DNA of 64,000 nucleotides from Varroa destructor (taxonomy: Eukaryota; Arthropoda; Arachnida; Mesostigmata; Varroidae): positions 711,303-775,302 of the forward strand of contig NW_019211457.1 of assembly GCF_002443255.2 (NCBI RefSeq), in the 5' to 3' direction. Below, in pieces: positions 38,902 to 52,849 of the stretch (positions are counted from its first letter, which is position 1; the number at the start of each line of letters is the position of its first letter). The notes under the pieces are model-generated. The model did no database searches. It was not told the origin of the DNA and saw only the letters and a list, made by a program, of their open reading frames with translations. The position numbers and the translations under genes were made by a program.

Positions 38902-41222
38902 ACCCTGATATTTAGGCTAGCAGATATGAGCAGGCACAAAGTCGTTAGATGTGACACCGGAGCCATGAAATGCATAGATAGTAGACTTGCAATCTGGTGA
39001 CCCGCAAGCCTCAAATTTGCGAGTCTGTTACAACGAAATAATACGTTCAATGAAATAACAATGTGGAAGGACTATCAGTTAACTGCGCATTAGCCATTGC
39101 GGCCTGTGGCAACGAATGCGCTTGGCCTAATTCGAATGGTTTTGGCCTGACTGCTCAGCCCTCCAAGACCTCTACTCCGTGTAGCAAGAAGCGACTCGAC
39201 TAGGCAGCTGAGCAACCTTGGACGGGTCAGAACGCGACCATCCATATACCAATCTAGGTAACAGAGACGCTGTAACGTTATGGTCCTAGCACGGCCTCAG
39301 CTTCTGAATTAGGGTAGGGTTCGCGCACACCACAAGAGACTGTAAATGGTCTAATCATGTAGGAGGATGTCCGCGTAAGCGATATGACCGATTATTCATG
39401 TGCTTATTATATATTGCATGTATATAGAGAACAGAAAATATTGCGTATCCAGATAGCGAAATAATCAGGTTAATTATAGGTACTTCTGTTGAATGGGCAA
39501 CTACCAACCTAATCAATAATCTGAAACAAATGACCTCCTTCTTTATTATTAATTTAAAGTAATTTGTAGACTTTTAAAATACATTTTTCCGGCTATTATC
39601 ATCAGCATCATTTAGTAATAGTTGTTAGAACACTCGGAAAAAACAAATATTTAGTACGTTTTCGTGATATACGTCAATTTTTCTTCGTAAAGTTGGCAAT
39701 TTATCGAACTCATTCTGACGCGCGTTTTCGACATAAATTTAGAACACCTCAGAGCAATACCGCCAAGAGCTGTTAGGCGAGGTTTTTATACCCCCAATGG
39801 TATATGGAAAGATAATCGAACGTTTAATCACCCCAAGTAACAACAACGACCGTCGCCAAATGACCATGGCCAGTAGGAGTCGTTAAAAGGAGATGAGTTA
39901 TACTTTTCAGCAAACGCCTTCATAGCCCGTTACAACTGACTACGAGCAAGTCGCTGCGTTCCTTCCCTGGCCACCTCGGCTATCGAAGTTACTCGATTCG
40001 TTACACATGTCAATGTATAAGGCTCTTCCTAAATTACAGCTTATTAAGTCTTGCCGTACGCAGAGCATGCATCATGCTTCTGTTCCGCCATTTAATTTGC
40101 TCGCCGCGAGTGACTTTCGGACCGAATAGAACCAAAAATAAGGGTGGAGTTAACCCATACGCAATAAAAATCGTTGCTTTTACATCGTACCTACGTTGCT
40201 TTACATTTCCGAGTTTCAGATACGTAAAGCCATAGATAAGCAGTCAGTCCCTCAGATATTTGCTCTCTGTTAAAAAAGAAATAATATAAGTTCTTCGACA
40301 TATAGCAGCCGATACTGGGCATATTCGATAGAGCGATGTTTAGATTTTGGACACTGGAATAAGCAAAACTGGATCAGATCAATGGGAACCTTCCTTTGAT
40401 ATCTTGGAGATTAGATATTCCATGCTAGTCTAAGAGGCTTTCCCTCTAGAAAAACGCGTGACAGCGGAATGTAGGAAGGCCTATCTTTTACAGATCATAA
40501 CCGACAGCTGACCATTACTAATCTGCAGAAAAACGCAACTTGATAGGTTACCAATGTATTAGAGACCGGGCTGTAAGTTAAGCTCGGCGTTGAAATCACC
40601 GCTGTTTCTGTCGTGCTTAATCACAATGCTAGAGATAATAGTGATGTTGTTACAATGGGGCTAATATATTATAACATGAGCATGCCAGATATAATAACTG
40701 GCAATAGGCAAAGAGTATTTCAGTTTTAGGGGGCATGATTTTCGGGTAATTAACGGCGTAATTGATAATAAGAAATGGGCTTCCATTTGTGTCAATGCCC
40801 ACGCTGGCCACTCTCTCTACAATAGGAACCGTATTCGATTGCCCAACGAGTCGTTCTTCAGTAGACCATCCCCTATTTCCCTTTTCATTGCAATATTAAC
40901 GAGTATACATCGATACATAACTATATTAGCACGAATAATCAATATGAGCTAACTGTGCTCCGTCTAACTAATCGACAGGCAGTTCCTCACTCAACTTCAT
41001 TAACTTCTTCCTCTTTCTGTTCTCATTTTTTTCTCAGTATTAGTTATTATTACGACTTCTAGTAATACTATGGGTGACTGCATTGTTAAATATGTATATT
41101 TACCTTGAGCATAAACTGATTTGAAGGATTTAGCGCAACTATGAGTACAGTTGTTAGGGGACTACAAAGTTGTTTTAATCATGAGATGGGGCGACCTGTA
41201 TGTCGGATTAAAAATTCCCCAT

Positions 41223-41240
41223 AGAATAATTAATTATTCT
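41223..41240. repeat. Perfect 18-bp AT palindrome with TAATTA core
   Basis: agaataattaattattct is self-complementary and centres on overlapping TAATTA units, the core recognised by many homeodomains (family knowledge). Binding here is inference, with no gene close by. Confidence 0.7.
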
Positions 41241-42008
41241 TAAGAGAGTCGATAAGTTAAGAAGAAATTCTGAATTGAGAACCGAGGTCTCTTCGCGGAC
41301 TTGACATGATTACATTTTATACAAAAAAAATCGTCAAATGTGGACGATGCTTACGGCTAAGGTGGAAATATGGTTTAAAATCACGTAAAGTATATAAGAT
41401 ATTACATGGAAATGTTATTCTTTAAATATTAACTCCTACACCAGTTTAATTGCCACAGCAGCTCCGGAAAAGGTGTTTGGTTCTGATCAGTTCCCATTTT
41501 CTAGCTTCTTTTTTTCATCGCCAGCAAACCTTTTCGCCTTATGGAAAAAAGGACAATGGATACAAGAGCAGAGGTTTACAAGGTACCTTGTTTTTGTCGT
41601 CTTAAATCGTTGTCAATACTTGAACGCTGCTGCCAACAATGCAGTTACGTCATCCCTGGTAATCGTTTTCGTTCTACATATATATATACACACGTCGTAG
41701 TAACAAGCACTCCACGGTGCCTGTCCAAGTCCTCTATCTATTATAGATAACACTAATGCATCTAACCGTTCAGGTCCTCAATTGCAGCTTTGACCGTATT
41801 GCCGTTCTGACCGAAAACGGTAGCCCTGTTGAAACAATCAGTGAATTTCACATCAAATCGACAACTATTCACACGGAACAGCTTTGGATGTGACCCGAAT
41901 ACTTGGGAGTTCCAATGTCCGCTACGCTGGTAACAGCAGTCGAGGTCTAGGCGTGTATATCTATAACGACAGATAGAACCTTACGTGCGCCTGACGTTGG
42001 CATCAATG

Positions 42009-42046
42009 CCCCCCCCCCCCGCTTCCACTAAAACCTTCACCCCCCC
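42009..42046. repeat. C12 and C7 homopolymer pair
   Basis: Twelve C at 42009-42020 and seven C at 42040-42046, both unusually long for this base composition. The complementary strand carries G12 and G7 tracts. Confidence 0.9.
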
Positions 42047-44541
42047 AGCAAACAGCACTGACGTAATCGGATGGATAAATTTGGTTGGTTCCAGTAACTG
42101 AATGGCACAACGAATGCACCGATGATTATGAGGCAGTCGCTGGCGGTACAAGCACTAATAGCACAACAGAAGTGTGCGGTGCCCGGGCTAGGTCATAAAA
42201 CGGTTTGTCCGTGTTGTTCAATGTCTCCGAATATGCGTGCCTTTATATGTTTGTATGGGTGCTTTTATGAGTGTCGGATTTCGGATTGCGAAAGTTCGCC
42301 TTCTGCGCGGATTTTAGCGTCACCCCAGAGTTCTGGCGCGCCATTACTCCGAAGTAGCGCTTGCTGGGCATTGCAAACAAGCAATTTTCTCCTGGCTATG
42401 AGCTGATAGATATACCCGTAGGGCTCTTTAACTGGGTAATTTCCATATCATGCATACATTGAATGATCAGCTGGAATAAATACCTTATTACATATGAGGT
42501 TAAAACATAACTGTCAGTTGAAGTTAACCATCTTCTACATGTGTTATATCTCAAGGTCGGACTATCAACTTCACATGCACATTGTACTGCAGGCATCGGT
42601 ATAATGCAATTTAGCATGCATATGTTAAGCGATTCTATTTTTGGCTTCATTTCTTCTACTAACCGTTCTACAATAAATAATACCCGCATAATAATAAACA
42701 CTCTGCCAAAAGATATTTTTGGCCAAAAGCAGACGACACGAGATCTACTGACAGTATACAGCCTAAATTCGGCATCATTTCTTGATTTACTCATCACCCG
42801 CAACTATTTTGACGTTAACTTCGGCCTGACGTTTCTATCCAATGCCAGCCTGATCTAATCAGCCGATCATGCACGCCATAATAAGGCCAAACAGTCAGAT
42901 CCCAATGGTTCATGTACGCAGCTGTTACTATGCCCGTTAGCCCATTTATTGTGTGTCTAAATTTAAACGAATACAATTTGCTTGATACCAAGTCAGGCAG
43001 CAAGCACGGATGGCACTGCTCGACAGAACCGCTACGCGAAGCAACGGCAGGCAGCAGGCGGATGAGGGCTGAAAAAAGCAACAAAAAAGATTACTCAGCG
43101 CTCAGATGTGCTGTGTAGAAATGGCTTCTCTATCCTTACTGGTAGTATATCTATTTGTTATAAATAAGATTCTTGGAAATACTACCTTACCAACGACAAA
43201 CATCTAGTGCACGACGCATGAACTATTGGCTCTAGCGGACCGTCGAGCTAAGGCAACTTAGAAAAACTTATTTTTGGCAGCATAACGTTTGGGGTTGGCG
43301 GCGTAGCAAAAACAAGATCCCAGTACACGATCGAGTTATAGACAAGAACCGGCGCTGGATAAAACAGAGCAGCCTGTCTTTTGTCTTTAAGCCGCCTTCC
43401 TTTGCTGCGAAGTTCCTGCAAAAGGTTCTTGTTGTTATTGTCGTTAGTGCCGCTAAGATGGGTTGCACAGATGGCATACGCGTTGTGTGCTATAGTCGCC
43501 GGTAGGTAACCGCTAGAAACTAGTACAGCTTGCGTTGCCGTTGTGGCTTTCAGGGTTTTCCTTTGTGGTGAGAATAGCTCCGGGGGCAGCTGGTTTTTTT
43601 GTTTGTTTCTGCGGATGAAAATATATTCATATAGCACTTACATGCGGCCAATAGCTGAGACTGTTCACTACGTTGCAGCATATTGGTGTGACACCTGATA
43701 GATGGCGAATGTATCAGAATTAGACAGACTGAGCTAAAACAACTCGAGCAGCGCGGCATCGGCCGCTTCCACGGTACTGATGTCCGTAGAATTTGGGACT
43801 CTTGGGTTATTTTTGTTGGGGGTACTTTACCCCCTCTCTTCCTTCGATTTTTATATAGTACTGCTGTCGGGTGTTGCACATTGTTGGTAAATCGTGCTGC
43901 GGCCACTATTAAATATCAGGCTTCGCACTGATTTATTATAGTCAACCGCATGTTATTGGGCTAGTTAAAATAACACGTGTGACGCAGTGTGTCAAACAGC
44001 GGCGAGACGAATGAATAGAAGGATATATTGGCCCCGAACCGTTCCGAAAATTTTTTCAATCTCATATAGTTTACGAGATGCGCCCACGAGGTCACCTGCA
44101 ATGCGAATTCTACGGACGGCGGAAACACAGGTATGTTCAGATACTAACAACCTGCACCCCAGCTAAGGATAACGGAGGACTATGACCACCGTTCATTGAA
44201 GGCTAGAGATTAGTTCGAAGTGCGACGCCCGTTCTTCGGCAACGCGTGCCGCAACGGTAACTGTAGACTGCCTGGTATATCACATATAGTTCGATATATG
44301 GCTATCATTTAAATGTATCATGACAGACATTAAATACATCAGATTAGAAATTAGATATTAATGCGTTTATAAATATATAAAAAAATATATAAATAAATTA
44401 TAACTCATACCATTTATTCTTTGCCCTCAGAACTAACAAAGCCCAGGGTTCGCCCGCAAAAAATGTTTCCAATACGAGCTTAAGAATGTTTTGAAACGAT
44501 AATTTTTTTTAATGTCGACGTGTCAATCTAGGAAAAGCCAA

Positions 44542-44565
44542 TTTTTTTAATTGTTTTTTTAATTT
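44542..44565. repeat. 12-bp tandem pair (T7 AATT)
   Basis: tttttttaattg followed directly by tttttttaattt. A similar T-rich string lies just upstream near 44500. Confidence 0.75.
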
Positions 44566-44699
44566 AATGTAAGGAAGATTATGACACAGCAGAAACAGCA
44601 CCTGATTCGTTTGCCAACTTCTGAAAAGAGCTGCCGCTGACAAATCCGCCGAGCATTTCAACACTGTCCGTATTTAGACGGTCGTATTTTCGTCCCCGT

Positions 44700-44765
44700 G
44701 ATGGCGCAGCGGGTAACGTGTTTGGCTACTAGGGACACGTACAGTGGGGTCTCCGAGGACCTACC
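44700..44765 (+). other. tRNA-like A-box, possible SINE head or pseudo-tRNA
   Basis: TGGCGCAGCGGG at 44702-44713 fits the RNA polymerase III A-box consensus and sits where the D-arm of a tRNA would be. A degraded B-box might be ggtctccgaggacc at about 44748, but it lacks the GTTC core. The arms do not fold into a convincing cloverleaf. It could be the head of a tRNA-derived SINE; otherwise chance. Confidence 0.15.
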
Positions 44766-47417
44766 CATCTAAAGTAATGCTTAGCTAGGACAGCAGCCCC
44801 GGACGAAAACAAGAACAATTTATTGATCTTTGTCCTACTTATTTACAGGCCCGCTTGGTCACACGGACGCAAACACACGAGGCAGCGTATATCGCTGTAG
44901 CGCACCTTGAGTGTGTTCATATGGAAATCATAAACATGTAGCAATCACAAGTTCAAATTGTAGTGTTGTCAAATGTTTACTATGGCACACTGTGGGTATG
45001 CTGTTTATAGATCTGTTAACAGGAAAAGGCCTATATAGGTCTAGCAAGACCCTCAGACCGCATAGCCAGCAATCAATGGAAAGAAACATTGCGTATCAGA
45101 TATCAAAGGGAACACTCGGATAAGCCTGTTCTTCACAGTTTTCTGCGAGGGATTGGAGTTGGCCCAGTTGTGTGTAAGTCTTCTTCAGGATTACCCCTGT
45201 ACCCATACTTCATGGTTCACTTACGGTAAGTAAACGCCGAAGATCACCTACGGATTAAAAGAAGAAATCGAAAAAATGGTTACATAAGTAAAACAATACG
45301 GCTACAAGATGAGAGCGGTGTTATCATATTCTAAGCTATGATATCCGTGCCCGGCGGAGATCAAAACAGATCTGGTTTCCATCTGATTCACTTTGCGATT
45401 CTTCTTACCTAATACGCCTTGTCTTGCCCCGCTATCAGTACTCTACGATGATAGACGTATAATAGCGGTAGTACTACACACTATTATTAAGTACAATTCA
45501 TGAATGACGTCGTAGCTGTGGGACCGAGACGACCACAGGGTGTTTTTTTTATAACGGCGATATAGCGTATAGTGGGTACGGATTCGATTCTTCGAAATGA
45601 TAACATACTGCAATGTACATTTTGTACTGGCGAGATCAACTAGCAGATACGATGAACATTAATATCGAAAAATCTAATCTATAACCATGCTGGAACTCCG
45701 CCGGTAGCAATACATTCATCTAACATAACGGATCTATTTTCTCTTGCACCATAATTTTTGCAATGGTTTATCATGCGGTTTTTCTAACCACTGTATGACC
45801 TGTTCAGGATTTTAATGCCTTTTCAACTTTGAAGTGTAAGCTTGATTAAAAATCGTTCGTTTTGAAAAAAGGAAATTTTTCTTACATCGTTCGGGAGCCA
45901 TGTAATCACTACTAACTGCATAGGTCATTGATTTTAGTAGTTTATAATCTTAATCGGTATTCGTCTAGCTACTAGGTATTGAGCAATGCCTAACGTTCAC
46001 GCATAAGGACGATACTTTTGTTTTCGTCATCACAGGTTCGCATCATCATATCTTCTAGAAAGGACTGTCTTTCTTCAACGATGGACAAACGCATGAACTT
46101 TGCAGCAAACAGCCCGCTAAAATCTGCCCAACAATATATATAAACATGTCATTGGTCTTCTGCAGTTGGGGGTCAGTCTTTTAAGTCACGCAGTATCGGC
46201 CAGCAGGCGGGTTGCTGATCCCCGCAGTCGCAACAACTGCCCACGATGGCATACGCAGCCTCAGTGATGTCTTGTCAGCGGAGCGCCGAATTCCGCCATT
46301 TCATCAGTAAGAGGAGGCAGTACATGAACTTAAGTAGGCGACAGAAGTTGCCGTCATCAACATTAGCCGCAAATGTGAATAAGGCCCCTATTGTGATTGG
46401 AATGAATAAAATGGAAGCACGTTCCTCCTAGTGGCCGGTGCTAGTCACTTGAGCCACTGTACTGCGATACAAACAACGAGCATGGGCCACGATAGAGTAA
46501 CTCCATCAAGATGACGTCTAAGTAACTTGAAACATTATGATCGTAAGTTAAAGTCGCAGAAGAGAATTGATGCCGTTTTCGTTCATGAAATTCATTTTGC
46601 AAACGTATAATGCAATAGGTCTGCGGCGACGTAATCGCCTTACTTGCTCTTCTACATAAGTAGATATTACTGCCTAAATGCTGAACATGATGCAAAAAAT
46701 TGCTGAAAAATTCATTAGGGGGTACGCGCATTCTACATACTATATTCAAAGTATATGGCGAGCTATGAGAAATAAAATGGTTTGCTAGACATTTTTTTGC
46801 GTGTACACAATTCAGGTTGTTGATGAGGTTTATTTTATGGCCAATGTTTTGAAATCGGTAAAGCAAATAGTTTTATGCCATATTGGTCACAGAGCGGCTA
46901 AAAGTTGCAAACTTCTTTCGAGGAAACTTACAATACTAGATGAAGATTGTCGGGACAGACCTTTTTAGAGTAGACAGTTTCGACACACTAACAGCCGCTC
47001 GTCTGAGTTTTACTTTCAGCCGAATTTTCCTGGAGCAGTTGGGCTGAAAAGCTCCTACCACGTTTCTGGCCGAGCCCCTGCCTATTGTTAAACACCAGCG
47101 TCGTTCGCTTGCTGGGACGAATGCCTTCATCTTCTCTGCCTCGTTCTTCTTACGTGCGCGTTTTTCGACGGGAACTACTTTCATCCATTGACCCTTCGTT
47201 ATATGATCTAAGTCGTTTTCCGCCCAGAGTCAGCGGGTCAGGAAATCGACGAGTCGTTTGGAGTGGGAAAGAACTGCAGGAGGAAACTCCGATTCGACCT
47301 CTCACGGTTCGCATTTACTCATTTCCTGGCGCCGGTGCTGTTTGCGAAAGCTGCCTTCACAGGTTGTAGGAGGTCGCCGGACCTCGATTGGACATCGATC
47401 GGGTCGGACTTTTAACC

Positions 47418-47432
47418 TTTTTTTTTTTTTTT
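47418..47432. repeat. T15 homopolymer
   Basis: Fifteen T residues in otherwise mixed-composition DNA. Confidence 0.9.
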
Positions 47433-48932
47433 GGCTTTTGACCTCAGAGCTTCAGACGAACAGCCGGAGGACCTTTGTTCATTCCAAGTGGGACCGCTAA
47501 AGACCACTACGGAGAGGACAACGGGACAGCGGCTTGCCTGTTTAGCTTGGTTGGCTTGAGCGAGCTTGCAGGGTTCGTTTGCTCCGCGTTGTTTTACTCT
47601 GGTTAGAGATTACAAGCAACTCCGGTTCATAATGGTTGATACAAGGCCCCACAGCCTGCCCCGTTCAAATAATACTTGCTTTGCACCAGGCCTGTGCACC
47701 ATCGGTAGCCGTGGCGGCGCTGACGGTACGGGAAAGCTGAGTCCGATAATCTGGGATAGTGGGATTAAGCCCAACATCCCTTTATCCCTTTTTTTACTCA
47801 CTGTTCTCTCGTTTGTAGACAGATTTTTATACAAGCAAGAGAAGACTCAAGGTCACCTACTTCGCAATCTGCCCTCGTAGACGCTACCTTACTTTTAGTA
47901 CTTCAAGGCCGCCGGCAACGCTAATCATCATTCCCACGCCACGCTGCTACGACCACGGCACACATCAATCTGCCTGTGATGCGGTCTTGCTTTATTTATA
48001 ACTCTGAAGAGAAAACAATTTTGGCCATCCCCGGTAGCTAAGCGACCAGCTGACCACGAATCCATTCGATTGTTTGGGCTCGTCGAGAGGTATAAAATTC
48101 AATTTGTTATTTGAAGAACCATTAGAACAGCCTACCGCTGAAATAGCCGGTAATGAAAAAACGCAGAGATGAAAAAAAAAATTAAGAAATAAAACAGTAG
48201 GAGAAGACTGAAGAAATCTAAGGTACGCTGAGGCATATAAACAACAGAAAATACTTAGGTATACACACGGTCTAAGCGTGCTCTTCTGCACGGTCCGAAG
48301 TAACCATGGACGGAAATTTTGAATTCAGAAAGATAACTGAGCATTGACGCATTTCGGATAGAATTGAGAGCCGTCAATCGTCTGAGCTTCCTAGAGGAGA
48401 ATACATGAGCTTCCCATTTTTTTTTCCTTATAATTAATCGTACAGCTAGATAGAGTAATATAGAAATAACTGAACAAAGAAATCGGGTGATCAATTTAAG
48501 CAAACTAAGCGAATGGATGTCTGACGCCATCGATTGCTTTGGTCCAGTGTATCTATAGTCTACGTATCAGTGAAGATAAAGCTATAGCACAATCAATCAT
48601 ACGATATGATTAAAAAATAGAAAAATGTGTAAGATTTAAAGAATAATAAAGTCGAGATAGTGATGACCACGCTGTAAATACGCGGCAGGCAAATGTTAAC
48701 TAGCTCAAATAAGTAAATATTCCCTTAATATTCTCTCCAAACGACGTTCGTTTTAGTCGAAATTCACACAAAAAACAGCATAACACACGTGACCTTTCCA
48801 CTTCTGGAGGTAAAACAATTTGCCTACGAAATGAATTACCTACTTCACAAGCTGGGGGTGGGTAATACGATATAAAATACGAAACAGTGGCGCAGTTACC
48901 TCGTAGACGATACCGAGAAAAGAGGAGTGAAC

Positions 48933-48962
48933 CACACACACACATACACATATATATATATA
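48933..48962. repeat. Compound (CA)n(TA)n microsatellite
   Basis: About six CA units with one TACA step, then TA alternation. Confidence 0.9.
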
Positions 48963-51900
48963 GGCGTTGCCAAGCGCTCGACTTGTCGTATGTTTACTAA
49001 ATTAAATACATGTCGTGAACGCTCTACAAGAAAATAATGGATCTCACCTGTCATTGAGGCTATGTCTCTCTAAAGTAATACATATTATAGATATTTAAGC
49101 CATAGTTTGACCGCACGATATTTCATCCATAGCCACGCTGGCATTACAGGGTCAGGATACGGTAACTCGACGCATGGCCTGCGTGATTGACGCCTCATTC
49201 AGAATGCTGAAACCATTATCAAGAACAACCCGACCTCTATATATTTGACGGCTCGTTTTTGCTGTTTAGCAGCTCTGCCACGTTATTCAGGTGCACTTTT
49301 GTATTTGATACTTAGTGGTTCCAGTAAATTGGATTAGGCACCAAACAATACGACCGTCGACACGTCAATCTCAGCTTGATTTTGTCTCGAAATTGGAATC
49401 GATCATGTTTAAGCCTTTTCTCAATATTATACATATAGGACGAAGTTCGATGATGGTTTTGAACATAGACATGGTTTGCTGTGTCCTGACACCACGTGTT
49501 ACTTAGAGATATGCGTGCGCTCCAAAAATAGCCCGCGAACTTTCAAGTGATCGATTACGAAAAACAAAGCAACAACGCTATTGATTGTTTGTTGACCTTT
49601 TGATAATTTTTACAAATTCATGGACAGGCGTCCACTTGAAGGTCTACGAGAACAAGAAACGAGTACATTTACCAACATCGTCTCACCATCGAATTGCCCA
49701 GCGAGATTCTCGATCGATAACTGAACACGGTTGTTGATTCGTCGATGCGTCCGGATTATTCTTTAACATGTCAGTTATAGAGATCTTATTTAGCCCTAAA
49801 TGACTGTCAAATACTGCATAAAAACGTTGGACATTTTTCTATATCGTTATTCTATTGGACATGTTTCGTTTGAGTAAACCAGAATCTACTGCCACATACG
49901 ATATACTCGTGGGTCGAGGATATCATCTCTGTTTCAATACTCCGATGCCGGATCTGCCCGCCTACACAGAACACCCACATGAGAAATTACAGATCACCCG
50001 AGATCTACAAGTCCGGCTGCTGTTCACATCTGCTCTCCTGTTATAGCTGTTTTTACTGCGACACGCAGATAATGCCTACAACATTGCACAGGTCATCACG
50101 CGGGCATTTTTATTTATATTTATTATACTAACACGTTGACAACGTCAAAGTTGGATGGCCAGACCAAAACAAATTAAGCACTACAGTTACGTTGCCAGTT
50201 GGTCTTTCGTTTCAAAGCGATTGTCACTCAGCGAAAGCGGTACTATAGCGCAGGCGAAACAAAAGAACATTCTCCCATTTCATTATAAACGAAAGATGAA
50301 AAGAAAGAAGAAGCAGTATCGAAAGACCGTTATCATCAGCACAGACGATATCCGAGTTCTTCATTTGACGGTCGTTCAAAGACAAAATTAACAGCGATTG
50401 CTGTCGATTTGGGCGAACGGTCACATCGCAAATACATCAGATAACACGCCTAACAATGGGCGGAGGCTAAACGACGCAATAAGTAAACAACTATAAATAA
50501 AGCCACTTGCTGATGGTTATTATAATAAAAGACAAAAGATAAATCAACACAATTACACGACATATTGTAAAAATTCGTTGTTTCCAAAAACTTTGTTTCC
50601 TGTGAGCTGATTATCTCGGCTGGTTATACGTGGTTTTTCGAGGACTTCGCAACCGTAATATGTAAAAAGATGCGACAATATGGTCGTGGACAAAATGGTC
50701 GTCATAAAGACAAACACGAATGAAATTATTTTCCCTATAATGAATCATTGTAGAATATTACTGCTTGTTATTCTTATTACTTCTAAGACTATTATAGCGA
50801 ATATATTCCGTTCAAAAGTGCTTTGGTGTTTGGAGAGTTTAAGGCGCCAAATTTAAATTGACCTAGTCGAAACGACCGATCAAACCGGTTACAAATCGAT
50901 TCAACCTCGAGAAGTTTGTTGCCTTGCCATATTAAAATCATCTGACGTTGATCGTATGCCGATGATAAATAGACGCCCATAATAGACGTTTACTAAAGAA
51001 GCAAAAATTATCGAGAAAAACAGTTACAATAATAAAGAGTTTACTTAACAACCGTGTCCTGTATCATTGGTAGTACCTTGGCTTTTTTATTGAATCAACT
51101 TAATCGTCAGATTTCGGATATAGTCAAAGTACCTCCACCACTCACCCTCGTCATTCTATTCAAGCACGTGAGGTTCGATCAGCAAATAATAGGCTCAAAC
51201 TTTCAGCTGTCGAAAACCGCTGACGCGATCCAAGTACCTATGAGGTGACCATGTATTCAATTTACAGATTCATCCATGGAAGGTCAGAATCCGTAACGAG
51301 AAATCATCGTCTATAAACGTTCTTCTTTCCTGCTTCGCCTTCACCTGCCCCCTAGATGACGCTAGTGATGGGGGGCGATGGTAACTTATGATGACCAATG
51401 TCATCGTCTGCACCTCGTACCTTTTCGTCTAGGCCACTTCGTCATTTTTACCGCTGTCACGGGCACGTGGACAACGACATGAGCAGCAAAGATACGCAGA
51501 CGACAATTGGGGTAACGAAAAATAAACATGTACAAATATTAGAGTTACGTTTTATATAATAGTAGATCATTTCCCAACAACGCTTAGAGAGAGTTCCGGG
51601 CACCGTCAGAAGAAGTTGTCACAATAATTACAGCCGATTGGAAATCATCCTATTATAGATTAATTGTTACTGGGATAGAGTAATTCGACGATGCATTGGG
51701 CCGCGACTGTGAATAGAAAAGATGCAGATAGAGAGTCGCATACCGTGGCAATTACCACAGCTTCTGACGGTAGTGCCTATCCGATTAAGGCATAGACATA
51801 AGCATTACGGTATAAGCGAAAATCAGATTTTTATTCGTAGTGAGGGCCTACACAAACAGAACAGCCAGCTAGCCGTTAGATGCTATACATTTGAAATTGA

Positions 51901-52849
51901 AAAAAAAGGAACGCCATATGGATTTGTTCTGCCTTTCTATGGTAGGCGGACGATCAACTGCAAGACTCGAAGTATAGGGGACCGATACAGTGTTGCAATA
52001 CTTTGATAAAATAATAATAAGTTGAGCAAATCGCGAGCAAACAGCAGATAGTTCTATAAGACCAATGTTAATTATCACATATTTATCGATAGTGGTCTAT
52101 ATGTGTAATCATGTGAGTTTCAGTCATAGATGTCCAGTAATCGCAACTGGAACTAAAACAAGATACTCGTTTGATTTTTTACTTCTTGCCGTACATGAAA
52201 CAATATCTGTCACTAGGTATGACCCCTAGCTCAGTTGTAAACACTCCCAGTATGTGGACAAGCCAGAAGCGAACGTATTTGTACGCGACGCTAAATACCG
52301 CTAGAGCTCATTATCCGTACGTAAAACAGCTTACCTAGATTGGCAGAGACATTTCTATTCATAAAGAGGACCGAACGCGCGGACGGGAGGTAAAAACTGC
52401 GATGCCAACATCTCGACTATGTCTACGGGCAAGTAACGATAAATTTGATGTTATAGTTTTCTACTTCTCTAGTAGTATTCTATAACACCCCTGTGGGCGG
52501 TGTTGCCTATTACCTGGCCCTGCCTTACGACTGTTTACCTACATAAAATCTTTACTATTAGCCTGGCGCGTGGACGACGTCACCGATTAACGCTCTAGAT
52601 GATTGAACATTGATTATCAACAATAAATTGTATTTCAAACAAGCATTGTTGGCCAGGTACGACAAATGTGAAATGGCTTATTTTATAATGGAAGGTTCAA
52701 GAACGTGTTTTGCTCTTATTCAGGAGCTATTCTGGTAACTTTCTAGATGAGAATCGTGAAAATCAACGATTTACATTAGCTGTTCATGGGTAGTGTTGAA
52801 TGAGTGGCGAGTAAATAGCCAATTGGTAACAACTGACATGCAGGCTACT

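Larger units (their letters stand above)
36546..52849. other. Long feature-poor non-coding stretch
   Basis: Sixteen kilobases with almost no landmarks. Frames stay under about 145 codons and none shows a domain. It contains a heptamer repeat (38874), an 18-bp palindrome (41223), a poly-C pair (42009-42046), a 12-bp tandem T-rich pair (44542), a weak tRNA-like A-box (44702), a T15 run (47418) and a CA/TA tract (48933). Confidence 0.55.

Noticed and set aside
20034..50997. 14-base match aatagacgtttact at about 20034 and 50984
   Set aside because: Several 14-base matches are expected by chance in 64 kb.
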